Below, piece by piece: positions 41,906 through 54,900 of a DNA stretch of 64,000 nt. This stretch comes from Enoplosus armatus. Lineage: Eukaryota > Chordata > Actinopteri > Centrarchiformes > Enoplosidae. The notes under the pieces are model-generated. The model did not search any database, was not told the DNA's origin, and worked only from the letters and a program-made list of their open reading frames with translations. Position numbers and translations under genes: made by a program. The DNA lies in NCBI RefSeq assembly GCF_043641665.1, contig NC_092201.1:5675501-5739500 (forward strand), read 5' to 3'. Each line of letters begins with the position of its first letter. Positions within the stretch are counted from its first letter, which is position 1.

Positions 41906-43949
41906 TTTAATCAAATATAATTATTTAATAAGGAATAATTACTATTTTGTAACTGCTCATGACACATAGACGTATGGGACTGGGGGGGTGCGAGTAGACA
42001 TAGCTTTGTTTCAAGCGTCCCAAGCCAGAAAGGTTCCCTTGATGTTACTTTCATTGTTTCAAGAGGGGCGATTCTGCAGCCACAAAAATGAAGGAGTGGT
42101 TTCCCCACGCCTCCTCTCCCCACTGCTGTGTTTTCAAGGAGCTGCATTGGAGGTGCCTTTGAAATCTCAGCCTGCATCCGTCAGGTGATGTATTTCCTTC
42201 GTTTCTGTCCATAGCGCACATAAAACTAGATGAGCTGATGGTTATGGAGCTAAGATTAATTATAAACATCATAAACATAGCCTCATTTCCTCTACAGACC
42301 TCCAGCTGTCTGTGGTAAAACCTCCCTGTCTTCACCCCGCTCACTGTTGTATTCTTGGTATACTGGAGAACAACATGCTGTAGTAAGTCTTTGTAACATG
42401 GCAAAGTAATCCACAGTAAATATATTTAGCTTCAAAACTATTCTCTACAGCCCAAATAAGCAAAATGCGGTATAATTACAGTACATTGCAACTCTGCACA
42501 CCCTTTCTCTTCCCCAGCAATTCTGTCTGGGTATTCCCCTCTCGGTCATCATGTCACCATTATATTTGTCCTTATAAAAAGAGCCATCTGAATGTGTCTA
42601 ATTAACTGAGAGGCTTTAATTAGCTCTGATTGGGCGGAGGGTTGATGGGAGGGAAGCCGATGCCGAGCAGGAATCACCAGGATAAAACTCATTTAACGGG
42701 GGACCCACAAAGTGCAGATACAGTGCAGTCCAAACGGGGGAGGGGAGGTGTCAGTGGTTTGAAATTGGTTATCTATTTTTAGCCTTGCATATGTTTCTAA
42801 ATGTATTTTAAAATGTGACAAAAGGAAGATTGCTTGATGAGACGATCCACGACTGGAAACAAAATGGTGAATACGTATAAATTTAAGTCCATTTCTTTGC
42901 CGCTTCACATTTTATTTGATGAGTGATTACAAATACTTTTTTTCATCAAAGGTATACTGACTAACACAAATTGTAAATGTGGCACCACTTTCTAATATGG
43001 AACCCAAAGGGGTCATAATTAATTACTTCATGGCTTTTTTCATGTTGACAAATTACTTTCTGTTTCTTTAATCTTAGCTTAATTGATTGCAATTAAGGCT
43101 TTGCTCTTGCTAAAGAACAGATGTTGTTCTCATAAATGCAGTTCTGTAGTGAGTATTTTGTGTTCTGTCAAGACTTTAGAGGACCTTAGGATGTGATTTA
43201 ATATACTACATAATTTGTTTTCCCTGTCTAATGGAATAAGTTTGTAATTTAAAAATACATTTTTATTTAATTTACTTGAAAAGAGGGTATCACATCCAGT
43301 TAAAGTGCTATAAATATTGGCTTTAGTCATGTCCTTGACTGACATTGCTCCTCAAAAAAATATGCAGGCTATTAGCTTGTATTTTCATTTGCTACTATAT
43401 CATTAAAGTTGAACATCGGGGAAGTTTTTACATTTTGCAGAGACATCACATACACTGTACAGACAGTAGTAGTAGTTTTCCCCCAGTTCATTTGTTCCAC
43501 AAATGTAAAACTCAAAGGGATGTCTCCTCCACACCGAGAGAGGGTGTGCATCGGTGGATTTCAGGTCCTTCCCACTGCAATCACCTCTCCCCTTGACCAG
43601 AGCGACGGGCAGCAGCGAGCGAAGCAGATGTCGGGATGCGACAATCAGCGGAGGAATTGGAAGAGCTGGTGACCATGAAGGTGGAAAGAATGCCAGAAAT
43701 AAACAAATAAATAAGGTGGAAACAAGGGGGCTGTGGATGCAGATAACCGCGCGACGCGACACCCATCAGTGTGATTTACAGTCCAGTCGGCGTTGGTGGT
43801 GTTGGTGGCGGATTAATAACCAGTCATAAAGAAGAGGGGGATTGTGTGTTGTAGGAGGACGAGAGTGAAGGCACTGATCGAGGAAGGAAGAGAGAGGAGG
43901 AGTGTGTAAAAAGAGAGAGAGGAGAGTAGATAAAGCCGGAGCCGGGATC

Positions 43950-45038
43950 ATGAGCTTTGCACTGCCTTACGGCTCGCTGTCAGCTCGACCGAGTCCCAGC
44001 AGACGAGCTTTGGATTGGGAACACGAGCAGCTGGCTGTGCGACGACTTTCCTCTCCGAGGGGTCTCGACCTGCTCACTCCACCTCCTCTTCCTCGGCGAC
44101 CCTCTGCGATCCCTGGCTACCTGCTGTCACCCTACCAAGAGCAGGAGGAGCAGCTCCACCAGCTGCAGCAGCGACTATCCTTGTCTGTTGGCTCAGAGGC
44201 CTCCCTGGCGCCCCCTGCACCTCCACCTGTGGGCGCTGCCCCACCCTGCTGCCGCGCAGTGGGAGTCATGCACCTCCTGCGCTTGGGTCTCCTGGCCTTC
44301 AGCTGCCTCTTCTGGGCAGCCGGCTTGGCCATCTTCACCCTGGGTGTGTGGGCACAGATTTCACTGGCAGACTACATGCTGCTATCTGCCAATCGCTACC
44401 CCAACGCCCCACTCATCCTTCTCTCCACAGGTGCTGCCGTCACCGCCTGGGGCTTCCTGGGTTGTCTGGGGGTGGCTGCAAACCTGCCCTGCGTGCTGAG
44501 GGCTTATGGGTTCTTTCAACTTGCTGCACTCGTAGCCGGTTTGGCAGCTGGACTCTCAGGTCTCTTCTATCGTGAAGACATCGCCGGAGGATTTCGCAGC
44601 GGCTTACAGCGAGCGGTGGCCGGTTACACAGAGGATGAAGGCCGTGCCGATGCATTAGACAGCCTCCAGAGGGCCCTGGAGTGTTGTGGAGCTGAGGGCT
44701 GGCGCGACTGGCTCACTTCGGACTGGGCTATCCAGCATATGACCTTCCTGCCCAGCGAGAACGGCACCTCAGTGTCGCTGCCGGACAGCTGCTGCATGAG
44801 GCGCAAGGGCTGCAAGAATCGACCTCTTCTGTCAGATGATAGCGAAGGAGTGGCAGCAGCAGGAATCCATCCGCACGGCTGCTTCCGCAAAGTCTTCAGT
44901 TTGGTCAACGACAACGTCTTCCACATTGCCGCCACTGTGCTGGGATTGGCCTTCACCCAGATCGGAGGCATTGCCCTGGCTTGTCTGCTGGCCAACAAAC
45001 TGGCACCAAGACAACATCGACGTGTAGTTGCACATTAA
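43950..45038 (+). CDS. Intronless TSPAN6/7-like tetraspanin with long N-terminal extension
   Basis: Single-exon 362-aa frame from ATG 43950 (context GGATCATGA). Tetraspanins organise membrane microdomains. Visible: residues 1-105, a Pro/Ser/Leu/Gln-rich cytoplasmic extension ending in a CC pair (100-101, a possible palmitoylation site); TM1 about 107-134; small loop with SANRYPNAP; TM2 about 154-177; TM3 about 187-207; large loop with CCG (245-247), sequon NGT (271-273), PDSCC (278-282), KGCKN and HGC (6 cysteines); TM4 about 324-348. GVWAQISLADY, RALECCG and AFTQIGGIALACLLA resemble the TSPAN6/7 subfamily. Family members normally have introns and a short N-terminus, so this looks like a retroposed copy or an intron-loss lineage. 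The open frame can be extended upstream only through a GTG, so 43950 is preferred. ATTAAA at 45107-45112 may be the poly(A) signal. Confidence 0.85.
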   Translation: MSFALPYGSLSARPSPSRRALDWEHEQLAVRRLSSPRGLDLLTPPPLPRRPSAIPGYLLSPYQEQEEQLHQLQQRLSLSVGSEASLAPPAPPPVGAAPPCCRAVGVMHLLRLGLLAFSCLFWAAGLAIFTLGVWAQISLADYMLLSANRYPNAPLILLSTGAAVTAWGFLGCLGVAANLPCVLRAYGFFQLAALVAGLAAGLSGLFYREDIAGGFRSGLQRAVAGYTEDEGRADALDSLQRALECCGAEGWRDWLTSDWAIQHMTFLPSENGTSVSLPDSCCMRRKGCKNRPLLSDDSEGVAAAGIHPHGCFRKVFSLVNDNVFHIAATVLGLAFTQIGGIALACLLANKLAPRQHRRVVAH

Positions 45039-46109
45039 TGGTCAATTCAAGAAATTAGGCAACCTTCACCAAGGATTGACCAATGTGTAGATAATAAGGA
45101 TTGGGGATTAAAGAGTAATAGAGTTGCAAAGTGGGATAAGAAACTAAGAGCGAGCTAAAGCTGAAGCTAACATTTTGTAGTAGTCTGATTCTGATCAAAC
45201 ATTCAGCAATTAAATCCAAATTACTGTCAGTTTCTGGGTCAGTTTGGATGAATTGAGCGGCTGCAGCATGGTGTTTTGTGTTGTGACTGGCTTCTCTAAA
45301 CTTTTAAAGCCATCTGTCATATCAAACTGATGAAATTTGCTGGTAAAAACATACTTCAGGAACCAGCAACTCCTCACACTTCGCAACTCTCTTACACTCA
45401 CTGTTTGCCTGTCTTCTGCACAATTTCAAAAAATGCTTCTTTGATTCAGTGTGGGTGTGGTGAGAGGTCAAGCTAATCTGCTGTTCATCTTACACTGCTA
45501 AAGGGAAGTCTGACATCACAAATTCGAGTGGGACCAGGTTGGGCAGCAGAGGGTACATTTTGCAACATGATTTTGATATGATATTGGCATGGATTAATAT
45601 GCATCATTATATAGAATGTGTAAAAACAAAGTAATATATTAAAAACTATTACTTAGGGTTAAACTACTCTCATTTTGGTCGCCTCCTTTAGTACATCTCA
45701 TCACTGAATGCACAGGAATGTTCACCAGCAGTTTTCCACCTCAGATGATTTAGTCTAACTGTGTTCAGCAGATGTTCGTATCTACATCGTTGAGTTTTCC
45801 CATCACAAAGACTACACTGTGCTAGAATGGTGCTTTTGAAAAGAGCTTAATAATCTATTGCTGTCTGTGGTATTTTGTGCTGTTTATACATCTGACAGGC
45901 TGTAGTAATTCCCACTGTGTTGAGGTGCTTTATGACTGCTTTACAATTCTCCCAGATGTCTCTGTGTTGCTAGAGTTTGTATATTCTGAAGCACAAAATT
46001 GTTTGAAATCACTGAATGTTGTGCAACCCACTACTAGCATGAAACAGTGAGTAGAAGTCTGGATCAGATTTGAATTTCTCTTCTTCAACATCAAGTTGAC
46101 TTCAATAAG

Positions 46110-46505
46110 TAGTTCAACATTTTGGGAAATATCTTTATTTGCCTTCTTGTCGAGAGTTATGACTAATACCACTCTCATGTCTGAATGCTAAATACAAAGC
46201 TAAAGCCGGTTAGCTTAGCTGAGCATAAAGACTGAGGGCAGGGGGAAACAGCCAGCCAGGCTTGATACACAAAATGAAGTGATAAATAAAGGAGACATAA
46301 CGTGTTAATTAGTTAATAACTTTAGAGGCGCTGGTAGATTGATTTGATCAGACAGAGATAAGCTAGCTGTTCCCCCTATTTAAAGTCTTTTTGCTAAGCT
46401 AAGCTAAGCTAAGCTAACCATCTCCTGGCTGTAGCTTTATATTTTGCCAGGAAGACCTAAGTTCTCGGGCTAAGTAATAAATTCAACTAATACAAAGATA
46501 TTGTC
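46110..46505 (+). repeat. Dispersed repeat family B, copy 4 (longest)
   Basis: 'gttcaacattttgggaaata', 'gctaaatacaaagctaaagc' and 'ggttagcttagctgagcata', then after about 160 bases a run of four GCTAA units (46397-46418) and 'ccatctcctggctgtagctt'. Confidence 0.6.
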
Positions 46506-46900
46506 TGCCATTGTCAGGATATTTGTGATGCATATCATTATTTGGGTGTTGTATTAGCACAGTATTTAAAAGGTCAGATCACCCAAACTCCAAATGATCT
46601 GTTCATGCAGACAACAACGACAAATTCTGACTCTCTGAATCTCACTCCAGCTGGTTGACCCTGATTTTTTGTACAAACACGAGGGAGGTTTGAGAAATCA
46701 AAGTATATTTCCGAAAATGTCAAACTATAAGTGTATTTCTTCTCATATGAACATGTTATTGTTCATGTTATTACTCGTGTTTTAAGATTAATATGCACTG
46801 ATGATATAAATCCATTCGCCTTCCTTCCGGCCTCAACATCATACATCCCACTTTTCCTATTCAGGAAAGGCTTTTTTATTGCTCTTGTAATAGTAATGTA

Positions 46901-46924
46901 TGATATATATATATATATATATAT
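46901..46924. repeat. (AT)12 microsatellite
   Basis: Uninterrupted AT alternation. Confidence 0.85.
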
Positions 46925-48922
46925 CCCACATTCAGTAATGTATAATGTCTTCTAACAACAATCACCAACAGAGCAAACAAGCATGACTGAGACTGTAAAT
47001 TATATCTGTCAACAATAAACAAAAAATCTTTGCCTCATTACAGGATAGAATATCGATTAGACACTGGGAATGGAAACATCAAGGTCAATTAAATATATAA
47101 ATGGCAACAGCATTGTTGTAATGTCATGTTGATGTAGTTTAGTATGTAAACAACATACAGTACGGCGTAGGTAAAGGCACATCTGAAGTATGTATCGTCT
47201 AATAAACATCTTGTGAATCACTGAATTCTTATAAAGAGCACTTTTTTTGAGTTTTTTTCCTCTTTAAAATAGAAATAAGATTATATCCTTCATCCTGACA
47301 GGTGGCAGGTTACAACCTCCTGTCTGCATTTTACAGACCTTTAGAAGCAGCTCTAGGTCTTAATTTTATGAGAAAGGCCATGCTGGATGTGTGCCAGAGT
47401 GGTAAATTCTCAGCACTGGGAGTGGTCCACCCTCACTGGGACCTCTAGCCGGGCAATTCTGAATTATGGCTATAACTGAACGACAGCTCATTTCTACCAC
47501 CTGAGACAATTGTGATTAGATCTGCCCTTGAAGGAGAGACAGCAGATACAGACGCATTGCTCAGCGTGATGAAACACAACAGCCTGACCCAGCATTGATT
47601 AGTTTATGGAGCAGAAAATCATGAACTACACATCCTCTGGTCAAATGGGGTAACATGAAGTAGAATTTCGTAATTTAATGCAAAGTTTACCTTAAAACCT
47701 GCATATATCAATGTTTAGAGACAGAGATGCTTTGTGCTGTGGCCTCTAAACCGTGACTACCATTTTCATGACCTAATTATGGTATTGATTAGCCTACATT
47801 ATACTCCAATAAGGCTTGCGGATGCTTTCTGTCTGATTACACTGTCCTTGTTTAACCTATTTAGCCTGAGGTTGCTACGTCCCCACCAGCTGTTTCACCA
47901 CACAAAAGATGAGCTCTGAGAGACCTTTGAGCAACGGAACTATTTTAGGTTGGGTACTTTAATGTGCACTATTTATGACTTCGAAACTACCAAAACAAAT
48001 GCTCACCAGGAGGGCCACAAAATGGCTGCAGAGTGCTGCAAATGATCTCAATCACCATGGCCCCTAAAACACTCCCTAAAGATGAAGCGCAGTGAGGAGA
48101 GCATATAATAACTTTATTAGGGATATTGAGCATCACAACGTTAAAAGTTTTTACATGTATACTAACCATATTTTTGTTTTACAACCTTGAAAACACATTT
48201 AATCCCTGAAAATCATGGAATTAGATGTCCAGTTATGTATGTTGATTAATTTAACATATTTTAAACAAGGTAACTTCAACAGTAAGCATGTATATGTATA
48301 TGAGATGTTTAAAAGTATAAAAAAGTTGTTTCGTGTATTTAAACTACTGAGGTGTCCCTTAACTTCTAATAAATATGGCTTTAGGCTCTCTATACAAATG
48401 GGTGTGTCTCTAAAGCCTCCTGTATCTGATAACACGGATCCCTTTTATTTGGCTTTTGGATGGCAGCACTTCAGGAATTCAGAAATCCACCCTGTCCTGT
48501 CTGGATAAATGCCTCAGACCTTGGAAATGTAGCTCGGATATGTCTCAGTTAGCTCTGTAAGTTTGTCCATTTTAATCAGACACATGTTGTTAAGACCGGA
48601 TGGCGAGAAAATGATCCAAATGTAAAGAGAGAGAGAGAGAGAAAGTAAACCAAACTTGTTTAAGTGTTTGACATTTGTTAAATCGTTTTAAACCTGCATT
48701 GTGAAGGAAGGTGTAGGCCTTTATCGCTGTTCTCCGCCTCTTTAAGTCTGCCCTACATCTGCTCCTCTTGGTCCTTTGCAGTTTGCTCAGCAGCCTGCAC
48801 TCTGCCCCACATTTTATTTGGCCATTCTCACCACCGCCGCCGCCGCTCGCCCGCCGCTGCGCAAAAGCCGCCGCGCTGCGCTTGGAAATGTAGTTGTTTT
48901 GCGCACGACGAGCTCCTCCAAA

Positions 48923-51900
48923 ATGGACTTAAAATCCGAACTCCTCAAGTCCATCTGGTACGCTTTCACATCGCTGGACGTCGAGAAGTGCGGGAAAGTG
49001 TCCAAGTCGCAGTTAAAGGTAAGCAGGGAAAATATGCAGTCATTTTAAGATCAGGAAACTGAGACCGAGGGGCGTCCGCTGGACAGAAACACACTTTAAC
49101 AGCCCTACTTTCCCCTTTAGATGTCTTTATCTGGCTGAAGACAAACCAAAACTCACGTGTCTCTATGGCTGTCTTTATATATTGTGAAATAATAAGTTGT
49201 ACTATGTGAATCAACGTTGTAATCTGAGGAACAGTTAACACAGACGCCCTACGGGCTCACACACAAGTCATAATATTTGAAAAAGCCTTTATCGCTTAAA
49301 CACAACAAACACAACCTGCTCAGATTGGAGCTGAGGTGTTTCAGCTTCAAGCTCAAAGTCCAACCTTTTCTCTGTGGCCTAGAGTCACAAATAGTGACAT
49401 AACACCACCACTGTCCGGGTATTTTGCCATCTTTCTCCTCAGTGAGTGTTATTTGTGTCTGTCATGTTGCTTTCTGTCCAGTTCCTACATGTCTGACTGA
49501 ACCCCCACAGGAGAGAAGAATCCAGGGAAATAGCAGAAAGCTGTCCAGACACGCTCAGTCAATGAGGACGAGCTGACTGTGCAACGTTTGTGGATGTATT
49601 AAGAAATATGGAGAGCACAGAAGACATCTTGTGCTTATGTGCATTTATATCTATATATATCTGTATGTCTCTGTGTTACTTCTTCAGGTGCTTTCCCACA
49701 ACCTGTACACAGTGCTGAACATCCCACACGACCCCGTGGCTCTGGAGGAGCACTTCCAGGATGATGACGATGGGCCGGTGTCTAATCATGGCTACATGCC
49801 CTACCTCAACAAATATATACTGGATAAGGTGACTGTGACTGTTGACGTCCTCATAGCAGTTATAGAAATACAGGAATACAGAGATGTTATACATTTCTAT
49901 ATGTTTTATTTCTTGTATGGAGTGCTAACTTTTTTATGTGTATATATATTATCTTTTTAATATGTTATACAATGAATTGATCCACTAACCAGTGTTGCCT
50001 ATGTATACCAAGCCTGATATAACTTATTCCTCCGTGCCATAGGCCTCCATTATCTTCCTAAAACGAATAAAAAAACACATCATGAGTCACACTGTTGCAC
50101 TGGGTGACATGTTCCTACATCACCATGAATTTTGACTCAATCCCACATACACTGTCCTTCTGTAAATACTAAGGCACCAAATGTGTATTAATCCACTGCT
50201 GAAAATAGTCCTCAACTAATACAGCATTTAAATGAGAGTTAATATTTGTTACCTTTCTTTTAATGGGATTTGTTGACAACAAGAAAAATATAGAATATTG
50301 CCAGCCTTAATCTTTAAGTTCCTCTTTGTCAGATGTATCCTTCCCTTACTTTAGAGTTTAAGAATATGAGTTTTATTGGGTCGTTCACCAAACGTCAGCA
50401 GGTGGAGCAGCTTTCCATGAATCAGGGTTAGGGTTAGGAGACAGAAATAACCTCACTGGTTGAGTGATTTATCATACCCGTTATGTTTTAGTCATGAAAA
50501 GTCTTTTTCTTGTCTTCTCAGGTCAAAGAGGGGATGTTTGACAAGGAGAAGTTCGATGACCTGTGCTGGATGATGACCAGGAAGAAGAACTTCAAGGGGT
50601 TACCAAAGGGGGCGCTGCTATCTGAAAGAGACTGTTTCAAGCTCTTCTGTTTATTCAACCTCCTGTCTGAGGACCGCTACCCGCTTGTGATGATACCAGA
50701 GGAGGTAAAAGACAGGAGAGTTTAAAATGTGAAACAGGAAACAGCGCGTAGGAGCGACTTGATTTTAGGGATTTGATTGAGACCTGATTGTCAAGGAAGA
50801 CCATGATAATGGTATAAACCATTTTGCAAACATTTTGACATTGTACAGCAAGAGAAAAGGGTCACATTTTGATATAAAATATGCAATAAGTCCTTCCTCA
50901 ACATTCACAAGGCAAATAAAGACAAATCACACAGGGAAACAAGGCAACACCGAGGGTTCAGAGGCGGTTACACAAGGCACTTTCACTGTGATCGCCCAAT
51001 TGCTAGAAAGAAATATTATGCTCCATATAAACCCAGATTGTGCCCCAACAAAGTCGAGACATTTTTTTTCAAAAGCAAGTGCAAGTAAGTAAGTTAATGA
51101 GTCTTTTCCTTCCTGCACTTCCTCTGTAATGCTTTTGGTTTCCTGTTGAATGATACGAAAATAAACTGCTTTTGTACTATCAGCGCAGTAGCTTCCTCTG
51201 TGAAGCTATATGTTGCAGAAATACACTGGTACAATATGTCAGCATACTCAAAATCAGCCAATATCAGTCAACGGTGAAGCTCTAGTTTTATTTTTAACAC
51301 CTACAGTTTTCTAATGTTTGAATGCTTTCAGGTGGAGTATCTCCTCAAGAAAATCTCCACAGCGATGAGCCAGGAGTGGGATGGGAAGCCCTTGGAGGAC
51401 TTGATATCCCAGGATGCCACAGTGCGGGGAGAGGACATGTCTGTATGGAGCTTCCTGGAGCACATGGGTGCAGGCCGGCTGCTGAGGGTCAGCAGTGCCG
51501 AGGCCTTCAGTCTGGCTTTGGATGAGGTCTTTCTGGAGATGTATCACAATGTCCTCAAGAGGGTGAGAACTTTGTGTGTTTTCTCGTCCTTTTTTCATCA
51601 AGTGTTTCTGTTTTGTCGTCTTCTCTTTTGTCATTTCTCCTCTTTTATGTCCCTTGTTTCCAGGGTTACATGTGGAAAAAGGGGCATGTACGTAGGAACT
51701 GGACTGAGCGCTGGTTTGTGCTGAAGCCCTCCTCCATGGCTTACTACGTCAGCGAGGCCTTGAAAGACAAGAGAGGGGAGATCCAGCTGGAGAAGAACTG
51801 TGTCATAGAGGTGGGTGTGGAAATGTAATGTAAACACTGCATGTTTAATTGTATGATATGCAGACAAATGCTGTGCTTTCAGAATCATCAGAATCAGAAT

Positions 51901-54900
51901 CAGAAATACTTTATTGATCCCCGGGGGGAAATTGTACAGTACCGGTGCTCCCATTCAAGAGTAGAAAGTAGCATAATTTAGAACTAAAAGTTTGTACAAA
52001 ATATAAAAATAAGAAATACAAAATACAAAATATACACATTTACAGTATTTAAGTGAAATGCGGTGAAATGAAAAATGAAATGAAAATACAAAATATACAC
52101 ATTTACAGTATTTAAGTGAAATGAGGTAAAAATATATACAATAACAATGTATATGTATGTATGTGTTGCACTAAAGTGTGTGACTATATATGTATTGCAC
52201 TTAAACATTTTGAATAAATAGTGAGGTGGTGTATGAACAGGTGAGGTAGATACAGATACGGATTCCAGTCTCTTCCTGAGTGTCTGACATTCAGAGAGAG
52301 GAGTTAAACAGTCTGATGGCCACAGGCAGGAATGATTTCCTGTGTCGCTCAGTTGTGCATTTGGGAGCAATGAGTCTCCCACTGAAGGTGCTCTTGTGTC
52401 CGACCAGTACGTCATGGAGAGGATGTGAAACATTGTCCAAGATGCCCCGCAGCTTAGACAGCATCCTCCTCTCTGACACCACCGTCAGAGAGTCCAGCTC
52501 CACCCCCACAACGTCACTGGCCTTGCGGATCAGTTTGTTTAGTCTGTTGGAGTCCGCCACCCTCAGCCTGCTGCCCCAGCATGCAACAGCATAGAGGATA
52601 GCACTGGCCACCACAGACTCATAAAACATCCTCAGCATAGTCCGGCAGATGTTGAAGGACCTCAGCCGCCTCAGAAAGTAGAGACGGCTCTGGCCCTTCC
52701 TGTAGAGGGCATTAGTGTTCTTTACCCAGTCCAGTTTATTGTCTATGTGAACTCCCAGATACTTGTAATCCTCTACAATGTCCACACTGGCCCCCTGGAT
52801 GGAAACAGGGGTCATCGGCGCCTTGGTCCTCCTCAGATCCACAGTCAGTTCCTTTGTCTTTGTCACGTTGAGCTGTAGATGGTTCTGCTCGCACCATGTG
52901 ACAAAGTTGTCCACAGCAGCCCTGTACTCCTCTTCATCACCCTTACTGATACATCCAACTATTGCTGAGTCGTCAGAAAACTTCTGAAGATGGCAGGTCT
53001 CAGTGCAGTAGCTGAAGTCCGTGGTGTAGACGGTGAAGAGGAAGGGAGAGAGGACGGTCCCCTGCGGGGCCCCGGTGTTGCTGACCACTCTGTCTGACAC
53101 ACAGTGTTGTAAGCGCACATACTGTGGTCTGCCAGTCAGGTAGTTGACAATCCAGGACACGAGGGGGGCATCCACCTGCATCTCCGTCAGCTTCTCACCC
53201 AGTAGAGCCGGACGGATGGTGTTGAACGCACTGGAGAAGTCAAAGAACATGACTCTCACAGTGCTCGCCGGCTTGTCCAGGTGGGCGTAGACGCGGTTGA
53301 GCAGGTAGATGATGGCATCCTCCACTCCAAGTCGGGGCTGATAGGCGAACTGAAGGGGGTCCAAGTGTGTCTTGACCAAGGGCCGGAGCTGCTCTAGGAC
53401 GAGTCTCTCCAGGGTCTTCATGATGTGGGAGGTCAGTGCCACGGGTCTGTAGTCCTTGGAGCCACTGGGTCGCGGCGTCTTTGGAACAGGAACGAGGCAG
53501 GATGTCTTCCACAGCACGGGGACCCTCTGAAGACTAAGGCTCATGTTGAAGACGTGGTGAAGTACTCCACATAGCTGGGGGGCACAGGCTTTAAGCACCC
53601 TGGGGCTGACACCATCGGGGCCTGCAGCCTTGCTGGAGTGGAGTCTCCTCAGCTGTCTTCTAACATGGTCGGCAGTGAAGCACATTGTAGAGGTGACCGG
53701 TGGGGGAGGGGTGGAGTCATCAGGTTGAAGAGTGCCGTCAGCCTGGGGACTGGGGGACGAGGTGTGAGGAAAGCTCTCACAGGGGGGTGGGGGGCTGTGA
53801 GGAGCAGGAGGGGGAGGGGGGAGTGGAATAGGTGAAGGTTGGAGGCAGACAGCGGAAGAGTCATGGGGGGGTTGAGCAGGGCCCACAGAGTCAAATCTGT
53901 TGAAAAACAGATTAAGTTCGTTGGCCCGGTCCACACTGCCTTCAGCTCCTCTGTTGTTGCTCGGCCTGTAGCCCGTGATGGTCCTCATTCCACTCCAGAC
54001 CTCTCTGGTGTTGTTCTGCTGGAGTTTCCACTCCAGCTTCCTCCTGTACTTCTCCTTGGCCTCCCTGATCTTTACCTTCAGTTCCCCCTGGATCGTTCTC
54101 ACCTCGTCTCTGTTGCCAGCTCTGAAGGCCCTCTTCTTTTTGTTCAGTATGGCCTTGATGTCCTTTGTCACCCATGGCTTGTTGTTAGAATAACAATGGA
54201 CAGTCCTTGCTGGTACAGTGGAGTCCACACAGAAGTTGATGTAGTCTGTGATGCACTCTGTGAGCCCATCAATGTCCTCTCCATGCGGCTCACAGAGTGC
54301 CTGCCAGTCTGTCACCTCAAAACATCCCTGAAGTGTCTCATAAGCCTAAATAAGCCTTTGGATGTGTTCAAACAAAGTCACAGCACATATATCCCCTAAA
54401 CCTTTTAATTTGATACCATGATCTAACTGACGAGCTAAACTATCTGAAATGTGTTATCTTTCTGTTTCAGCCTATTTCAGACAGGGAGGGGAAGCGCTGC
54501 ATGTTCTGTGTGAAAACCCACAATAAAACCTATGAGATGAGTGCGTCTGACCAGAGACAGAAGGTGGAGTGGACTCAAGGTGTGTTGGTGTGTATAAGTA
54601 TTAGCATATAGAGTCAGAAATTACATTTTGACTGTGGTGATTTATCATGTGTGTGGCTTCTAATTCAATTAAATCAATTTCAGATGACACATTGTAAAGA
54701 AATAGTTAGCTAGGCTAGCTGTTTCCCCCTGTTTCTAGTCTTATGCTAAGCTAAGCTGAGCTAACCGGCTGCCGGCATTAGCTTCATATTTACTATAAAG
54801 ACACAAGAGTGGTATCAATCTTCTCATCTAAATGCGAGAAAGCGAATAAGCGTATTTCCCCAAAAGGTATTTTTGTCCAACCAACAGTCCAAAATCACAA

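Larger units (their letters stand above)
40874..43949. other. Spacer between TIN2-ZnF gene and tetraspanin
   Basis: AT-rich 3' UTR/intergenic DNA with AATAAA at 41323-41328, a hAT-like remnant at 41625 and a family A fragment at 41730. 43500-43949 becomes purine-rich and GC-richer and is probably the tetraspanin 5' UTR/promoter. Open frames up to 119 codons here show no domain. Confidence 0.55.
45039..48922. other. Spacer between tetraspanin and def6
   Basis: No exon recognised. Contains a family B copy with a (GCTAA)n run, an (AT)n run at 46901-46924, a GA run at 48628-48642, and a GC-rich segment at 48830-48900 (CCGCCGCCGCCGCTCGCCC) that is the probable def6 promoter/5' UTR. Confidence 0.6.

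Noticed and set aside
43902..43949. Upstream extension of the tetraspanin frame
   Set aside because: It begins at GTG rather than ATG and runs through a purine-rich leader; the first ATG at 43950 is preferred.
43957..44575. Two + frames of 180-186 codons overlapping the tetraspanin
   Set aside because: Out-of-frame shadows in GC-rich coding DNA; the 43950 frame has the conserved cysteines and membrane helices.
46397..46418. (GCTAA)n run as a possible satellite
   Set aside because: Only about four units, inside a family B repeat that carries this word in other copies.
50424..50438. AGGGTTAGGGTTAGG, telomere-like
   Set aside because: Only two repeat units, as expected by chance in a window this size; not evidence of an interstitial telomere.
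53839..54399. Long + strand open frame (186 codons) opposite the LINE
   Set aside because: Shadow of the antisense reverse transcriptase frame; no domain.
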